DNA from: Lentzea terrae
GTDB lineage: Bacteria > Actinomycetota > Actinomycetes > Mycobacteriales > Pseudonocardiaceae
NCBI RefSeq assembly: GCF_003265345.1
Contig: NZ_QFWW01000021.1
Location: 58,005-122,004, forward strand
Direction of reading: 5' to 3'
Length of the DNA: 64,000 nucleotides
Below, piece by piece: positions 52,993 to 62,034 of the stretch (positions are counted from its first letter, which is position 1; each line of letters opens with the position of its first letter). Under the pieces are notes generated by a model that saw only the letters and a list, made by a program, of their open reading frames with translations, was not told where the DNA came from and did no database searches. Both the position numbers and the translations under genes were made by a program.

Positions 52993-53089
52993 GCGCACCC
53001 CGGTTCTCGGTGGACTCATCAACGAGTACAGATACGCCGCATGACGTGCAGCGATGACTTTTCGAGTGGCACAGGATCGGGAGCCCTGG
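52993..53089 (+). repeat. transposase 3'-end relic, copy 2 of a direct repeat
   Basis: GGTGGACTCATCAACGAGTA ends a frame GGLINEYRYAA-stop. With the following 45 bp (GATGACTTTTCGAGTGGCAC) it matches 8861-8955 in direct orientation. The repeat runs into IS3-type sequence on the other strand. Confidence 0.6.
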
Positions 53090-53408
53090 AGCAGTTCGCA
53101 CGCGCGCTTGACGTTGCCGCTACCGCTGGCGGTCTCCGTCTCGATGAACGGATACACGTTCACCGGGGCTCCTTCGCGAAGAAAGCCGTGGCCCGCTTGA
53201 GGATCTCCACATCCTCACGCGGCCGCCGGTTCTCCCGCCGCAACGCGGCCAGCTCGGCCTTCTCGTCGCTGCTCAGCCCGCCGTCCTCGCGGGGCCCGGC
53301 GTCACGCTCGGCCTGGCGGACCCACTCCCGCACAGCGGTCTCGGTCAGGTCGAAATCCTTCGCGACCTGCGCGATCGGGCAAAACCCCTGATCTCTGGTG
53401 TCGGTCAA
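53086..53408 (-). mobile_element. IS3-family remnant (orfA part and orfB start)
   Basis: The reverse frame 53160-53408 reads CPIAQVAKDFDLTETAVREW and LSSDEKAELAALRRENRRPR EDVEILKRATAFFAKEPR, the C-terminal two thirds of an IS3 OrfA (HTH_Tnp_1 plus leucine zipper). A second frame starts at 53163 (NVYPFIETETASGSGNVKRA CELLQ), the first 26 codons of OrfB. Both genes are truncated, so the element cannot move. Confidence 0.75.
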
Positions 53409-53583
53409 AATGGGTCAGGCCCACACCTGGAAACGCTCCTCGCGCTCGGCGTCGACTCGTGCGGTGCTCACGACCTGATGTTTCCGCCGGATCTCGCGAT
53501 CCGGGCCTGGCCGGACCGTTCGGCTACGACGTCGTAACCGCGCGCCGCCACCACCGCAACATCGCGTACCTAGCGTTGCCTCC

Positions 53584-53605
53584 CTGGATACAGGCCTGTA
53601 TCCAG
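53584..53605. promoter_or_regulatory. perfect 22-bp palindrome upstream of the urt operon
   Basis: CTGGATACAGG followed directly by CCTGTATCCAG forms a perfect 22-bp palindrome, 58 bp upstream of the urtA ATG. Half-sites of the TGGATACA type are usual for FadR/FCD-group GntR regulators, and such a regulator is encoded at the far end of the same operon (58475-59197). It is the likely operator for that protein. Confidence 0.65.
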
Positions 53606-53662
53606 CAGCTCAGAGGCGGCTTTCGACGAGCTCCGCGCTGCCTCGGCCTTCGTGAAAGGCGC

Positions 53663-54922
53663 ATGCGGATGAACATCTCACTAGCCCGGCGGCTGGTCGC
53701 CGTGGCAACGGTGTCGGCGATGGGACTGCTCGTCGGCTGCGGCGCTCGTGTGTCCGACGACCCGTCGACCGGTGCGGCGGGTGCCGGCTGCGTCGACACC
53801 TCGGGGTCGTCGGTCAAGATCGGTTTCCTCAACTCGCGCTCGGGCACGATGGCGATCAGCGAGAACACCGTCTACAACTCGCTGAAGCTCGCGGCTGACC
53901 AGATCAACGCCGCCGGCGGTGTCGCGGGAAAGCAGCTCGCGATCGTCGCCGAGGACGGTGCGTCCGAGCCGACGACGTTCGCGGAGAAGGCCGAGAAGCT
54001 GATCCGCGGTGACTGCGTGGCCGCGGTGTTCGGCGGCTGGACCTCGTCGTCGCGCAAGGCGATGCTGCCGGTCTTCGAGTCCAACAACGCCCTGCTGTTC
54101 TACCCGGTGCAGTACGAGGGCCTGGAGTCGTCGAAGAACATCTTCTACACCGGCGCCACCACCAACCAGCAGATCGTGCCGGCGCTCGACTACCTCAAGG
54201 AGAAGGGCGCGAAGAGCCTCTTCCTGGTGGGCAGCGACTACGTCTTCCCGCAGACCGCCAACAAGATCATCAAGGCGTACGCGAAGGCGAACGGCATCGA
54301 GGTCAAAGGCGAGGAGTACGCGCCGCTCGGGCACACCGACTTCTCCACCATCGTCTCGAAGGTCAAGGCGGCCGATGCGGACGCGGTGTTCAACACCCTC
54401 AACGGCGACTCGAACGTGGCGTTCTTCAAGGAGTACAAGAACGCGGGCCTGACGGCGGACGCGATGCCGGTGCTGTCGGTGTCGATCGCCGAGGAGGAGG
54501 TCGGCGGCATCGGCGTCGGCAACATCGTCGGCCAGCCGGTGGCGTGGAACTACTACCAGACCATCGACAGCGCGCAGAACAAGAAGTTCGTCGCCGACTT
54601 CAAGGCCGCCTACGGGCCGACGAAGGTCACCTCCGACCCGATGGAGGCCGCCTACACCTCGTTGTACCTGTGGAAGGGCATGGTCGAGAAGGCGAAGTCC
54701 TTCGCGGTGGCGGACATCCAGAAGGCCGCGGGCGGGGTCACCTTCGACGCTCCCGAAGGGAAGGTGACGGTCAACGGGGAGAACCACCACATCGCCAAGA
54801 CCGCGCTCATCGGCAAGATCGGCCAGGACGGCCTGATCCACACCGACTGGACCTCGGGCAAGCCGATCGAGCCGGACCCCTACCTCAAGTCCTACCCCTG
54901 GGCCACCGGTCTGTCCGGCTGA
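53663..54922 (+). CDS. urtA: urea ABC transporter substrate-binding lipoprotein
   Basis: A 419-residue periplasmic-binding-fold protein. Residues 1-26 are a lipoprotein signal with lipobox LVGC (Cys26). The mature part is the ANF/Leu-Ile-Val-binding type with UrtA-like segments (IGFLNSRSGTMAISENTVYN, ALLFYPVQYEGLESSKNIFY TGA, DPMEAAYTSLYLWKGMVEKA). It captures urea outside the membrane for UrtBC. ATGs at 53663 and 53669 are both possible. It heads a five-gene operon. Confidence 0.9.
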   Translation: MRMNISLARRLVAVATVSAMGLLVGCGARVSDDPSTGAAGAGCVDTSGSSVKIGFLNSRSGTMAISENTVYNSLKLAADQINAAGGVAGKQLAIVAEDGASEPTTFAEKAEKLIRGDCVAAVFGGWTSSSRKAMLPVFESNNALLFYPVQYEGLESSKNIFYTGATTNQQIVPALDYLKEKGAKSLFLVGSDYVFPQTANKIIKAYAKANGIEVKGEEYAPLGHTDFSTIVSKVKAADADAVFNTLNGDSNVAFFKEYKNAGLTADAMPVLSVSIAEEEVGGIGVGNIVGQPVAWNYYQTIDSAQNKKFVADFKAAYGPTKVTSDPMEAAYTSLYLWKGMVEKAKSFAVADIQKAAGGVTFDAPEGKVTVNGENHHIAKTALIGKIGQDGLIHTDWTSGKPIEPDPYLKSYPWATGLSG

Positions 54923-54995
54923 GCATCCACACTCCGACACCGGCCGGGGACCACCCGGCCGGTGACCTGCCGGTCCGATCTCACGGAGGCATGTC

Positions 54996-55880
54996 GTGGA
55001 AATCCTGCTGAGCCAGCTGTTCAACGGCCTGTCGGGAGGGTCGATCCTCCTGCTGGCCGCGCTGGGCCTCGCTCTGACGTTCGGGCAGATGGGCGTCATC
55101 AACATGGCGCACGGCGAGTTCATCATGGCCGGCGCCTACACCGCGTTCGTCGTGCAGAACCTGCTCGGCGACGCCGGGTTGTCGTTGCTGGTGTCGCTGC
55201 CCGCGGCCTTCGTGGTGGGCGGCCTGCTCGGTCTCGCCCTGGAGGCGTTGCTGCTGCGACGGATGTACCACCGTCCACTTGACACGCTGCTCGTCACCTT
55301 CGGTGTTTCCCTGGTGCTGCAACAACTCGCTCGCGACGTGTTCGGCACCGCCGGCGTCGACGTCGCTGCTCCGGAGTGGCTGTCCGGTCCGGTGGAGGTC
55401 TTCGGGGTCGCGTTCCCGAAGACCCGGTTGTTCATCCTGGTGCTCGCGATCGTGGCCGTGGTCGTGCTCTCGGCGTTGCTCGCGTTCACACCGCTGGGCC
55501 GCCGGATCCGCGCCACGGTGCAGAACCGGTCGCTCGCGGAGAGCTCGGGCATCTCCACCCGGCGCACCGACCGCATCACGTTCTTCGTCGGTTCGGGGCT
55601 GGCGGGAGTCGCCGGGGTGGCGCTCACGTTGATGGGCTCGATCTCGTCGAACCTCGGCACCAACTACATCGTCGACGCCTTCCTCGTGGTCGTGGTCGGC
55701 GGGGTCGGCCAGATCAAGGGCGCGGTGATCGCGGCGTTCGTGCTCGGCGTCGCGCAGTCGTGGATCGAGTACTCCACCACCGCGTCGATCGCCAAGGTCG
55801 TGGTGCTGGCGCTCATCGTGGCGTTCCTCCAGGCACGCCCCCAGGGCATCTTCGTCGTGCGGACCCGGAGTCTCGTATGA
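54996..55880 (+). CDS. urtB: urea ABC transporter permease UrtB
   Basis: A 294-residue LivH-type permease with about eight membrane helices (LLLAALGLALTFGQMGVINM AHGEFIMAGAY is the diagnostic N-terminal motif). It forms the membrane channel with UrtC. The GTG at 54996 follows GGAGG, 73 bp after urtA. Its stop overlaps the urtC ATG by four bases. Confidence 0.9.
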   Translation: MEILLSQLFNGLSGGSILLLAALGLALTFGQMGVINMAHGEFIMAGAYTAFVVQNLLGDAGLSLLVSLPAAFVVGGLLGLALEALLLRRMYHRPLDTLLVTFGVSLVLQQLARDVFGTAGVDVAAPEWLSGPVEVFGVAFPKTRLFILVLAIVAVVVLSALLAFTPLGRRIRATVQNRSLAESSGISTRRTDRITFFVGSGLAGVAGVALTLMGSISSNLGTNYIVDAFLVVVVGGVGQIKGAVIAAFVLGVAQSWIEYSTTASIAKVVVLALIVAFLQARPQGIFVVRTRSLV

Positions 55881-56989
55881 ACCTCAAGTCGTTCCTCACC
55901 AACAGGTGGGCGGTGGCGGCCGGGTTCGCCGTCGCGGCGGTCCTGCTGCTCGTCGTGGCACCGGCGCTGCTCTCGTCGTTCCGGCTCGGGTTGCTGGGCA
56001 AGTACCTCTGCTACGCCATGGTCGCGGTCGGCATCGGCCTGGCGTGGGGGCGTGGCGGGATGCTCGTGCTCGGGCAGGGCGTGTTCTTCGGGCTCGGCGC
56101 CTACATCATGGCGATGCACCTGAAACTGGCCGACGCCCCGCCGAGCACCGGCGTGCCCGACTTCATGGCGCTGATCTCCTCGGACGGAGTGCCCGTCTGG
56201 TGGGAGCCGTTCCGGTCCGGCGTGGTCACGCTCATCGCGATCGTGGTGGTGCCGACGGCGGTAGCGGTCCTCTTGGGACTCGCGACGTTCCGGCGCAGGG
56301 TGCGCGGCGCGTACTTCGCGATCCTGTCGCAGGCGCTCGCGGCGGCGTTCGCGATCCTGCTGATCGGCAACCCGCGCAGCACCGGTGGATCGACGGGTCT
56401 CAACAACTTCAAGGGGTTCTTCGGGTTCTCGCTGCGCGACCCGGCGAACCGGATGACCCTCTACGTCATCGCCGTGGTCGCCCTGCTCGCGATGGTCGCG
56501 GTGGCGCGCCAGCTGATGGTGAGTCGCTACGGCGAGCTGCTCGTGGCGTGCCGTGACGCGGAGGAACGGGTGCGGTTCCTCGGGTACGACCCGGCGGCGA
56601 TCAAGACGTTCGCCTACGCCGTCGCCGCGGTGATGGCGGGGGTGGCCGGGGCGTTGTTCGTGCCGATCGTGGGCATCGTGTCGCCCAACGACGTCGGCAT
56701 CGTCCCGTCGATCGGGCTGCTCATCGGTGTCGCGATCGGCGGCCGCACGACGTTGCTCGGACCGGTGCTCGGCGCGATCGCCGTGGCCTGGGCCGAGACG
56801 TCGCTGTCGGAACGCTTCCCGTCGGGCTGGACCTACGCGCAGGGCCTGCTGTTCATGCTGGTCGTGGCGTTCCTGCCAGGCGGGCTCGCGTCGCTGCGGC
56901 CGATCGTGCGCGGATGGCGGGAACGGCTGCGGCCCTCCCACACCGCCGATTCGGCTCCTGTCCCGTCGCTCTCGGGGAGCTCGCGATGA
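55877..56989 (+). CDS. urtC: urea ABC transporter permease UrtC
   Basis: A 370-residue LivM-type permease with about nine or ten membrane helices (YLCYAMVAVGIGLAWGRGGM LVLGQGVFFGLGAYIMAM; RVRFLGYDPAAIKTFAYAVA). The GLAWGRGGMLVLGQG stretch is typical of UrtC. It is coupled to urtB upstream and urtD downstream by four-base overlaps. Confidence 0.9.
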   Translation: MNLKSFLTNRWAVAAGFAVAAVLLLVVAPALLSSFRLGLLGKYLCYAMVAVGIGLAWGRGGMLVLGQGVFFGLGAYIMAMHLKLADAPPSTGVPDFMALISSDGVPVWWEPFRSGVVTLIAIVVVPTAVAVLLGLATFRRRVRGAYFAILSQALAAAFAILLIGNPRSTGGSTGLNNFKGFFGFSLRDPANRMTLYVIAVVALLAMVAVARQLMVSRYGELLVACRDAEERVRFLGYDPAAIKTFAYAVAAVMAGVAGALFVPIVGIVSPNDVGIVPSIGLLIGVAIGGRTTLLGPVLGAIAVAWAETSLSERFPSGWTYAQGLLFMLVVAFLPGGLASLRPIVRGWRERLRPSHTADSAPVPSLSGSSR

Positions 56990-57762
56990 ACGCCGACTAC
57001 CTGGAACTGACCAACCTGACCGTGAGCTTCGACGGGTTCGTGGCGGTGGACCGCGTGAACATGTCGGTGCTGCCGGGCGACCTGCGCTTCCTCATCGGTC
57101 CCAACGGTGCGGGCAAGACCACGCTGATCGACGCGGTGTCCGGACTGGTGCCCGCCACCGGCGCGGCGCGGTGGGCGGGCGAGAACCTCGTCGGCCGCAA
57201 GGTGCACCGCATCGCCCGGCTCGGCGTGGGCCGCACGTTCCAGACCGCCACCGTGTTCGAGGAGCTCACGGTGGCGCAGAACCTCGACATCGCGGCCGGT
57301 GCGCGTCGTGGCCTGCTCACGCTGGCCCGGCGCCGTACGAGTCTGCCCGAGGTAGTCGTCAAGGCGATGGAAACGATCGGACTCACCGACCTCGCGGACG
57401 CCCTCGCCGGCACGTTGTCGCACGGTCAGAAGCAGTGGCTGGAGATCGGCATGGTGCTGGTGCAGGACGCCCGGCTGATCATGCTCGACGAGCCGGTGGC
57501 CGGTATGAGCGCCGAGGAGAAGGACGAGACGGGGCGGCTGCTGCAACGCATCGCCGCCGATCTGACCGTCGTCGTGGTCGAGCACGACATGGACTTCATG
57601 CGGGCCTTCGCCACGTCCGTGACCGTGCTGCACGCCGGGAAGGTGCTCGCGGAGGGGTCGGTCGCGCAGGTGCAGGCCGATCCGCGGGTGCAGGAGGTCT
57701 ACCTCGGTCCGGGCGAGCACTCGAAGGCCGTGGCCGAGGCCGTGCTGGGGGAGGGGGCGTAG
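56986..57762 (+). CDS. urtD: urea ABC transporter ATPase UrtD
   Basis: A 258-residue ATP-binding subunit of the LivG class. It has Walker A GPNGAGKTT, the Q-loop region GVGRTFQTATVFEELTVAQN, ABC signature LSHGQKQWLEIG (an UrtD-typical variant of LSGGQ), Walker B LIMLDEPVAGM and the switch His in VVVEHDMDFM. It powers urea import with UrtE. Confidence 0.9.
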   Translation: MNADYLELTNLTVSFDGFVAVDRVNMSVLPGDLRFLIGPNGAGKTTLIDAVSGLVPATGAARWAGENLVGRKVHRIARLGVGRTFQTATVFEELTVAQNLDIAAGARRGLLTLARRRTSLPEVVVKAMETIGLTDLADALAGTLSHGQKQWLEIGMVLVQDARLIMLDEPVAGMSAEEKDETGRLLQRIAADLTVVVVEHDMDFMRAFATSVTVLHAGKVLAEGSVAQVQADPRVQEVYLGPGEHSKAVAEAVLGEGA

Positions 57763-58455
57763 ATGCTGCAACTCGTCGACGTGGAGGTCGCCTACGGGCG
57801 GACCTCCGTGGTGCACGGCGTCACCGTCGAGGTACCGGCCGGTGGTGTCACCGCGATCATGGGCCACAACGGCGCGGGCAAGACCACGCTGTTGCGGGCG
57901 GCGGTCGGCACCCTGCCCGCACGGTCCGGGCGGGTGCTCCTCGACGGAGAGGACGTCACCGCGCTCGCGCCGCACAAGCGGGTCGCGCGCGGTCTGGGGT
58001 ACGTGCCGCAGGGACAGCAGTCGTTCGGGCAGATGACCACGATGGAGAACCTGCGCGTGGTCGCAGACGGGCGCCCGCGCGGCGGGGCGTTGATCGACGA
58101 GGCCCTCGACCTCTTCCCGGCGCTGCGGGGGCTGCTCGGCCGCCGCGCAGGCCTGCTCTCCGGCGGGCAGCGCCAGCAGCTCGCGATCGCCCGCGCGCTG
58201 GTCGCCCAGCCGCGGGTGCTGATCCTCGACGAACCCACCGAGGGCATCCAGCCGTCGGTGGTCGCCGAGATCGAGGAGATCATCCTCGGCCTGACCAGGC
58301 GCGGAGACCTGTCCGTGCTGCTGGTGGAACAGCATGTGGGCTTCGCGTTGTCGGCCGCGCACTCGTACTACGTGCTCGCGTCCGGCCAGGTCACCTCGTC
58401 AGGTTCCGGTGGAGAGACAGCGCTCACCGACGTTCGCGCTGCGATGGCCATCTGA
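57763..58455 (+). CDS. urtE: urea ABC transporter ATPase UrtE
   Basis: A 230-residue LivF-class ATPase with Walker A GHNGAGKTTLLRA, GLGYVPQGQQSFGQMTTMEN, signature LLSGGQRQQLAIARAL, Walker B VLILDEPTEGIQPSVV and switch His in LLVEQHVGFA. The GYVPQGQ...F segment is typical of UrtE. It begins immediately after the urtD stop. Confidence 0.9.
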   Translation: MLQLVDVEVAYGRTSVVHGVTVEVPAGGVTAIMGHNGAGKTTLLRAAVGTLPARSGRVLLDGEDVTALAPHKRVARGLGYVPQGQQSFGQMTTMENLRVVADGRPRGGALIDEALDLFPALRGLLGRRAGLLSGGQRQQLAIARALVAQPRVLILDEPTEGIQPSVVAEIEEIILGLTRRGDLSVLLVEQHVGFALSAAHSYYVLASGQVTSSGSGGETALTDVRAAMAI

Positions 58456-58474
58456 GAGCAGCTACACAGTGTCC

Positions 58475-59197
58475 ATGAACGAGATCAACGCCCATGCCCC
58501 GACCTCGCTCCGTGAGCGCGTCTACCTGGAACTGCGCGACGAGGTGCTGGGCGGGCGGATCGGTCCCACCGAACGGCTGACCGAACCACGCCTGTCCAAG
58601 CGGTTCGGGGTGTCGCGCACGCCGGTTCGCGACGCCCTGACCCGGCTCGTGGGCGACGGCCTGCTCGCCCGTGAGGAGTGGGGTTACTCGGTCGTCGTGC
58701 CGAGCATGGCCCGCGTCCGCGACATCTACGAGGTGCGCATCGCGGTCGAGCTGCGCGGGATCAGCCGCAGCATCGAGAACCCGCAGGTGCGGCACGACGT
58801 CGACGCGCTGGGCACCGAACTGGAGCACTGGTACGCGCTGAGGGCCGCCCCGCCTGAGCCGTCACCGGAGTTCGTGCTCGAGGACGAACGCTTCCACACC
58901 GCGCTGCTCGCCTCGTCCGGCAACGCCGAGCTCGTCGCGGTGCTGGCGGACGTGACCCGCCGCATCCGGCGCGTCCGCATGTACGATTTCATGATCACCG
59001 GCCGCATCGAAACCTCGATCGACGAGCACATCGAGATCGCCGAACGGGTGGCCGAGGGCCATCTGGAGACCGCGCACCGCCTGCTGCACGAGCACATCGG
59101 GGCCTCGCTGGAGATCGTCGTCGAACGGGCCACCCGCTCGCTCGCCGCGATGAACGCGCTCGCCGGCCCCACTCCCATCTACCTCGGGTCGCCCTGA
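58475..59197 (+). CDS. GntR-family (FCD) regulator
   Basis: A 240-residue FadR-subfamily regulator. The winged HTH reads RLTEPRLSKRFGVSRTPVRD ALTRL, and the FCD effector domain has the metal-binding Asp/His set (DERFHTALLASSGNAELVAV, SIDEHIEIAERVAEGHLETA, LLHEHI). It lies 19 bp after urtE and is probably co-transcribed, making it the likely regulator of urea uptake through the palindrome at 53584. The ATG is at 58475; an in-frame GTG lies two codons earlier. Confidence 0.85.
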   Translation: MNEINAHAPTSLRERVYLELRDEVLGGRIGPTERLTEPRLSKRFGVSRTPVRDALTRLVGDGLLAREEWGYSVVVPSMARVRDIYEVRIAVELRGISRSIENPQVRHDVDALGTELEHWYALRAAPPEPSPEFVLEDERFHTALLASSGNAELVAVLADVTRRIRRVRMYDFMITGRIETSIDEHIEIAERVAEGHLETAHRLLHEHIGASLEIVVERATRSLAAMNALAGPTPIYLGSP

Positions 59198-59494
59198 CGA
59201 AAGGTCCGCCGGTGTTCGACACCCGACGCCGACGCCCCGCACATGCAGGCCGCCGACCACGCCGTGCGGCTGGGGCCGACTCCTACCAGCGCGCCGATGA
59301 GGTGCTGGTGGCGAGCGGGCGGGCGCGATCCACCCTGTGGGGGTGCCAAAACTCCGCACTCATACGCTGAACTGCGGTGATCAGGTTCTGTCGTCCCGAG
59401 GGCATGATCGTGGGCGCTGCGACTGCTGCACCTCGAGATTGGATTGGGCTGATCGCGCGGAGCTGGCCGTGGTGACGCGGCGGTCACCGGTGTG
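59198..59494. other. 300-bp gap, nothing recognised
   Basis: No gene or structured element was recognised between the GntR gene and the transposase fragment. Short frames exist in all phases without a convincing start or family resemblance. Confidence 0.35.
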
Positions 59495-59640
59495 GTTGCG
59501 GGAGCACCAGTTGGTGTCTCTGGCACCGTGCTGCGCCTCCCACTCCCGCTTCTACTGGGGCCTGAAGCTCTACCTGGTCACCACCCTGGAAGGCATGCCC
59601 GTCGTGTGGTGCCTGGCCGACCCCAAACTCGGTGGCCGCA
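59495..59640 (+). mobile_element. transposase fragment, IS982/DDE type
   Basis: The frame reads CASHSRFYWGLKLYLVTTLE then GMPVVWCLADPKLGG. It resembles the beta-strand/DDE region 'SHSRFFWGLRLHLVCTPDGMP' of IS982-like transposases. About 45 codons remain. The insertion abuts, and probably removed, the 5' part of the CorC-like gene. Confidence 0.5.
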
Positions 59641-60600
59641 GTGACGATCGTGCTGATCTTTCTCACCCTGGTCTTCGGCGAGCTGGCCCCAAGCGGCTTG
59701 CCATGCAGTACGCGCTGCGGTGGGCGTTGCTGGTGGCACGGCCACTGGACGTGTTGTCCACGATCTCGCGGCCCGCCGTGTGGGCACTGAGCGCGTCCAC
59801 CAACCTGGTCGTGCGGATCTTCGGCGGCAATCCCGACGCCGAGGCCGAGCAGCTCACCGCGGAGGAACTGCGAGAGCTCGTGGCCGGCCAGCGAGGTATC
59901 AACGCGGAGCAGCGCGAGATCATCACGGGCGCGTTGGAGATTCACGAACGGCGCCTGCGCGAGGTGCTGGTGCCGCGACGGTCGGTCTTCATCCTGTCGG
60001 GTGACCTCGATGTGGCGGCTGCACGCGGTGAGCTTGCTGCATCAGGGCATTCACGCGCGCCGGTCGTACGTGACAGCCACCTTGACGATGTGGTCGGTGT
60101 GGCAAATCTCCGTGATCTGCTCGACGACGACGTGAAGCTCGTCGACGTCCTTCGTGCGCCTGTCGTGTTTCCGGATTCAGTGCGGGTGTCCGAGGCGTTG
60201 CGCCGGTTCAAGGCCGAACGTGAGCAGTTCGGGCTCGTGATGGACGAACACGGCGCGGTGGCGGGGATCGTCACGCTGGAGGACCTGCTCGAGGAGATCG
60301 TCGGCGAGATCTACGACGAGACCGACCGGGACGTGATGGCGGTGGCCAGAGCCGAGGACGGATCACTGGTGCTGCCCGGCACGTTCCCGATCCACGACCT
60401 GACGGATGTCGGTGTCGAGTTGCCGGACGCCCCGGAAGGCGGCTACTCGACGATCGCGGGTCTGGTGCTGGTGCTGCTCGGCAGGATCCCGGAGCAGCCA
60501 GGAGACGTCGTGCGGGTATCGGGCTGGACGATCGAGGTGGTGTCCATCGCGCACCACGCCATCACCTCAGTGCGGCTGCGGCGGGCCGTCAGCGGTTCGT
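59641..60600 (+). pseudogene. CorC/HlyC-like transporter-associated protein, 5' truncated
   Basis: The sequence begins inside the DUF21 membrane domain (TIVLIFLTLVFGELAP), breaks at about 59691 where one C is missing, and resumes with KRLAMQYALRWALLVARPLD, the CBS pair (EVLVPRRSVFILSGD, VVRDSHLDDVVGVANLRDLL, GLVMDEHGAVAGIVTLEDLL EEIVGEIYDE) and a CorC_HlyC domain (MAVARAEDGSLVLPGTFPIH). The first half of the membrane domain is missing at the transposase fragment. The frame stays open to 60809 but similarity ends near 60590. Probably non-functional. Confidence 0.75.
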
Positions 60601-60637
60601 TACAACTTGCGAGCGAGTCGTCCGGCAGGATCGGCCC

Positions 60638-61198
60638 ATGTTCGGTATCCGAGTCATGGCAGGGGCGCTGGTTGTACTCGCTGCGCTGGCGGCGTGTGGT
60701 GGTGATCCGGCGGGTGCGCCGCAACCGGCTCCCACACCGCCGCCGGCCACGTCCCAGACAAGCGCCGCCGCACCGACAAGTGGCGCTCCCGAGGTGCCGG
60801 ACCAGCTGAAGTTCACCACCAAGACCGTCGACGGCAAGGACCTCAACGGCGCTGACCTGGCCGGAAAACCGGTCGTGCTGTGGTTCTGGGCCCCGTGGTG
60901 TCCCAAGTGCCAGCGCGAAGCGCCAGGCATGGCGGCGGCCTCGAAGGAACACTCCGGGAAAGTCACTTTCCTTGGCGTCGCCGCGCAGGACAAGGTTCCC
61001 GCGATGCAGCAGTTCGTGCAGAAGTACAACCTGCAGTCGTTCCAGCACATCGCCGACGAGGACAGCGCGGTGTGGAAGCGGTTCGGCGTGACCGCCCAGC
61101 CCGCCTACGCCTTCATCGACGCTTCCGGCAAGGTCGACATCGTGACCAGCCAACTGTCCGAACAGGACCTGAAGCAGCGGCTGAGCAAGCTGGCATGA
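60638..61198 (+). CDS. TlpA/DsbF-like thioredoxin-fold lipoprotein
   Basis: A 186-residue exported redoxin. The lipobox LAAC puts the lipidated cysteine at Cys20, followed by a Pro/Thr/Ala-rich linker to about residue 50 and a thioredoxin fold with the active site WAPWCPKCQ (Cys88, Cys91) and cis-Pro TAQPAYAFID. It is similar in plan to mycobacterial MPT53/DsbF. The following CcdA-like gene, overlapped by four bases, would supply reductant across the membrane. Confidence 0.88.
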   Translation: MFGIRVMAGALVVLAALAACGGDPAGAPQPAPTPPPATSQTSAAAPTSGAPEVPDQLKFTTKTVDGKDLNGADLAGKPVVLWFWAPWCPKCQREAPGMAAASKEHSGKVTFLGVAAQDKVPAMQQFVQKYNLQSFQHIADEDSAVWKRFGVTAQPAYAFIDASGKVDIVTSQLSEQDLKQRLSKLA

Positions 61199-62034
61199 CG
61201 CAAACACTGCTGGTGGCCGTGGTGGCCGGCATGGTCGCCACGGTCAACCCGTGCGGGTTCGCGATGCTGCCCGCCTACCTCGCGCTCGTCGTTTCCGGCG
61301 CGAGCGAGCAGTCCCGCACGCGGTTGCTGACCAGGGCCGTGGTCTCCAGCGCGATGATGACCCTCGGGTTCGTCACCGTGTTCGGCCTGTTCGGCCTGGC
61401 GTTCTCCGTGGTCGCCTCGTCGGTGCAGCGCTACCTGCCGTTCGTCACCGTGGCGATCGGACTCGCACTCGTCGTGCTGGGCGCCTTGCTGCTGATGGGC
61501 CGTGAGATCACTCTGTTGATCCCCAAACCCAGTAGGGGAGCGCCAAACCGGCACATCGGGTCGATGTTCGGCTACGGCGTCGCGTACGCGATCGCATCGC
61601 TGTCGTGCACCATCGGCCCGTTCCTGGCTGTCGCCGGATCGACGCTGCGCAGCGGCGACCTGGTGGAGGGTCTAACGGCGTTTCTCGCCTACGCGGTGGG
61701 CATGGGGCTGGTGGTAACGGTGCTCGCAATCGGCACCGCGCTCGCCAGCGACGTGGTGACCCGACGGGCCCGCTCGCTGCTGCCGCACGCGTCCCGGCTC
61801 GGCGGCGCCCTGCTGGTGCTCGTCGGGTTGTACGTGGCCTACTACGGCGTCTACGAACTGCGGCTGTTCCTCGGCGGGGCAGACCCGTCGGACCCGGTGG
61901 TCGACGGCGCGGGACGGCTGCAGGGCCTGCTGGTGGAGTGGTTCACCGCGATTGGGCCGGTGCCGTTCGTCGTGCTGATCCTGCTCACAGCCGGTGGAGT
62001 CCTGCTGGTCCGGCGGCGCGCTCGGGCGCGGTGA
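61195..62034 (+). CDS. CcdA/DsbD-like cytochrome c biogenesis protein
   Basis: A 279-residue membrane protein with about seven helices. The two conserved cysteines lie in the first and fourth helices (ATVNPCGFAMLPAYLAL and IASLSCTIGPFLAVAGS), as in CcdA, which passes electrons from cytoplasmic thioredoxin to extracytoplasmic thiol proteins. It is translationally coupled to the TlpA-like lipoprotein, its evident partner. Its stop abuts the convergent DUF3562 gene. Confidence 0.85.
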   Translation: MTQTLLVAVVAGMVATVNPCGFAMLPAYLALVVSGASEQSRTRLLTRAVVSSAMMTLGFVTVFGLFGLAFSVVASSVQRYLPFVTVAIGLALVVLGALLLMGREITLLIPKPSRGAPNRHIGSMFGYGVAYAIASLSCTIGPFLAVAGSTLRSGDLVEGLTAFLAYAVGMGLVVTVLAIGTALASDVVTRRARSLLPHASRLGGALLVLVGLYVAYYGVYELRLFLGGADPSDPVVDGAGRLQGLLVEWFTAIGPVPFVVLILLTAGGVLLVRRRARAR

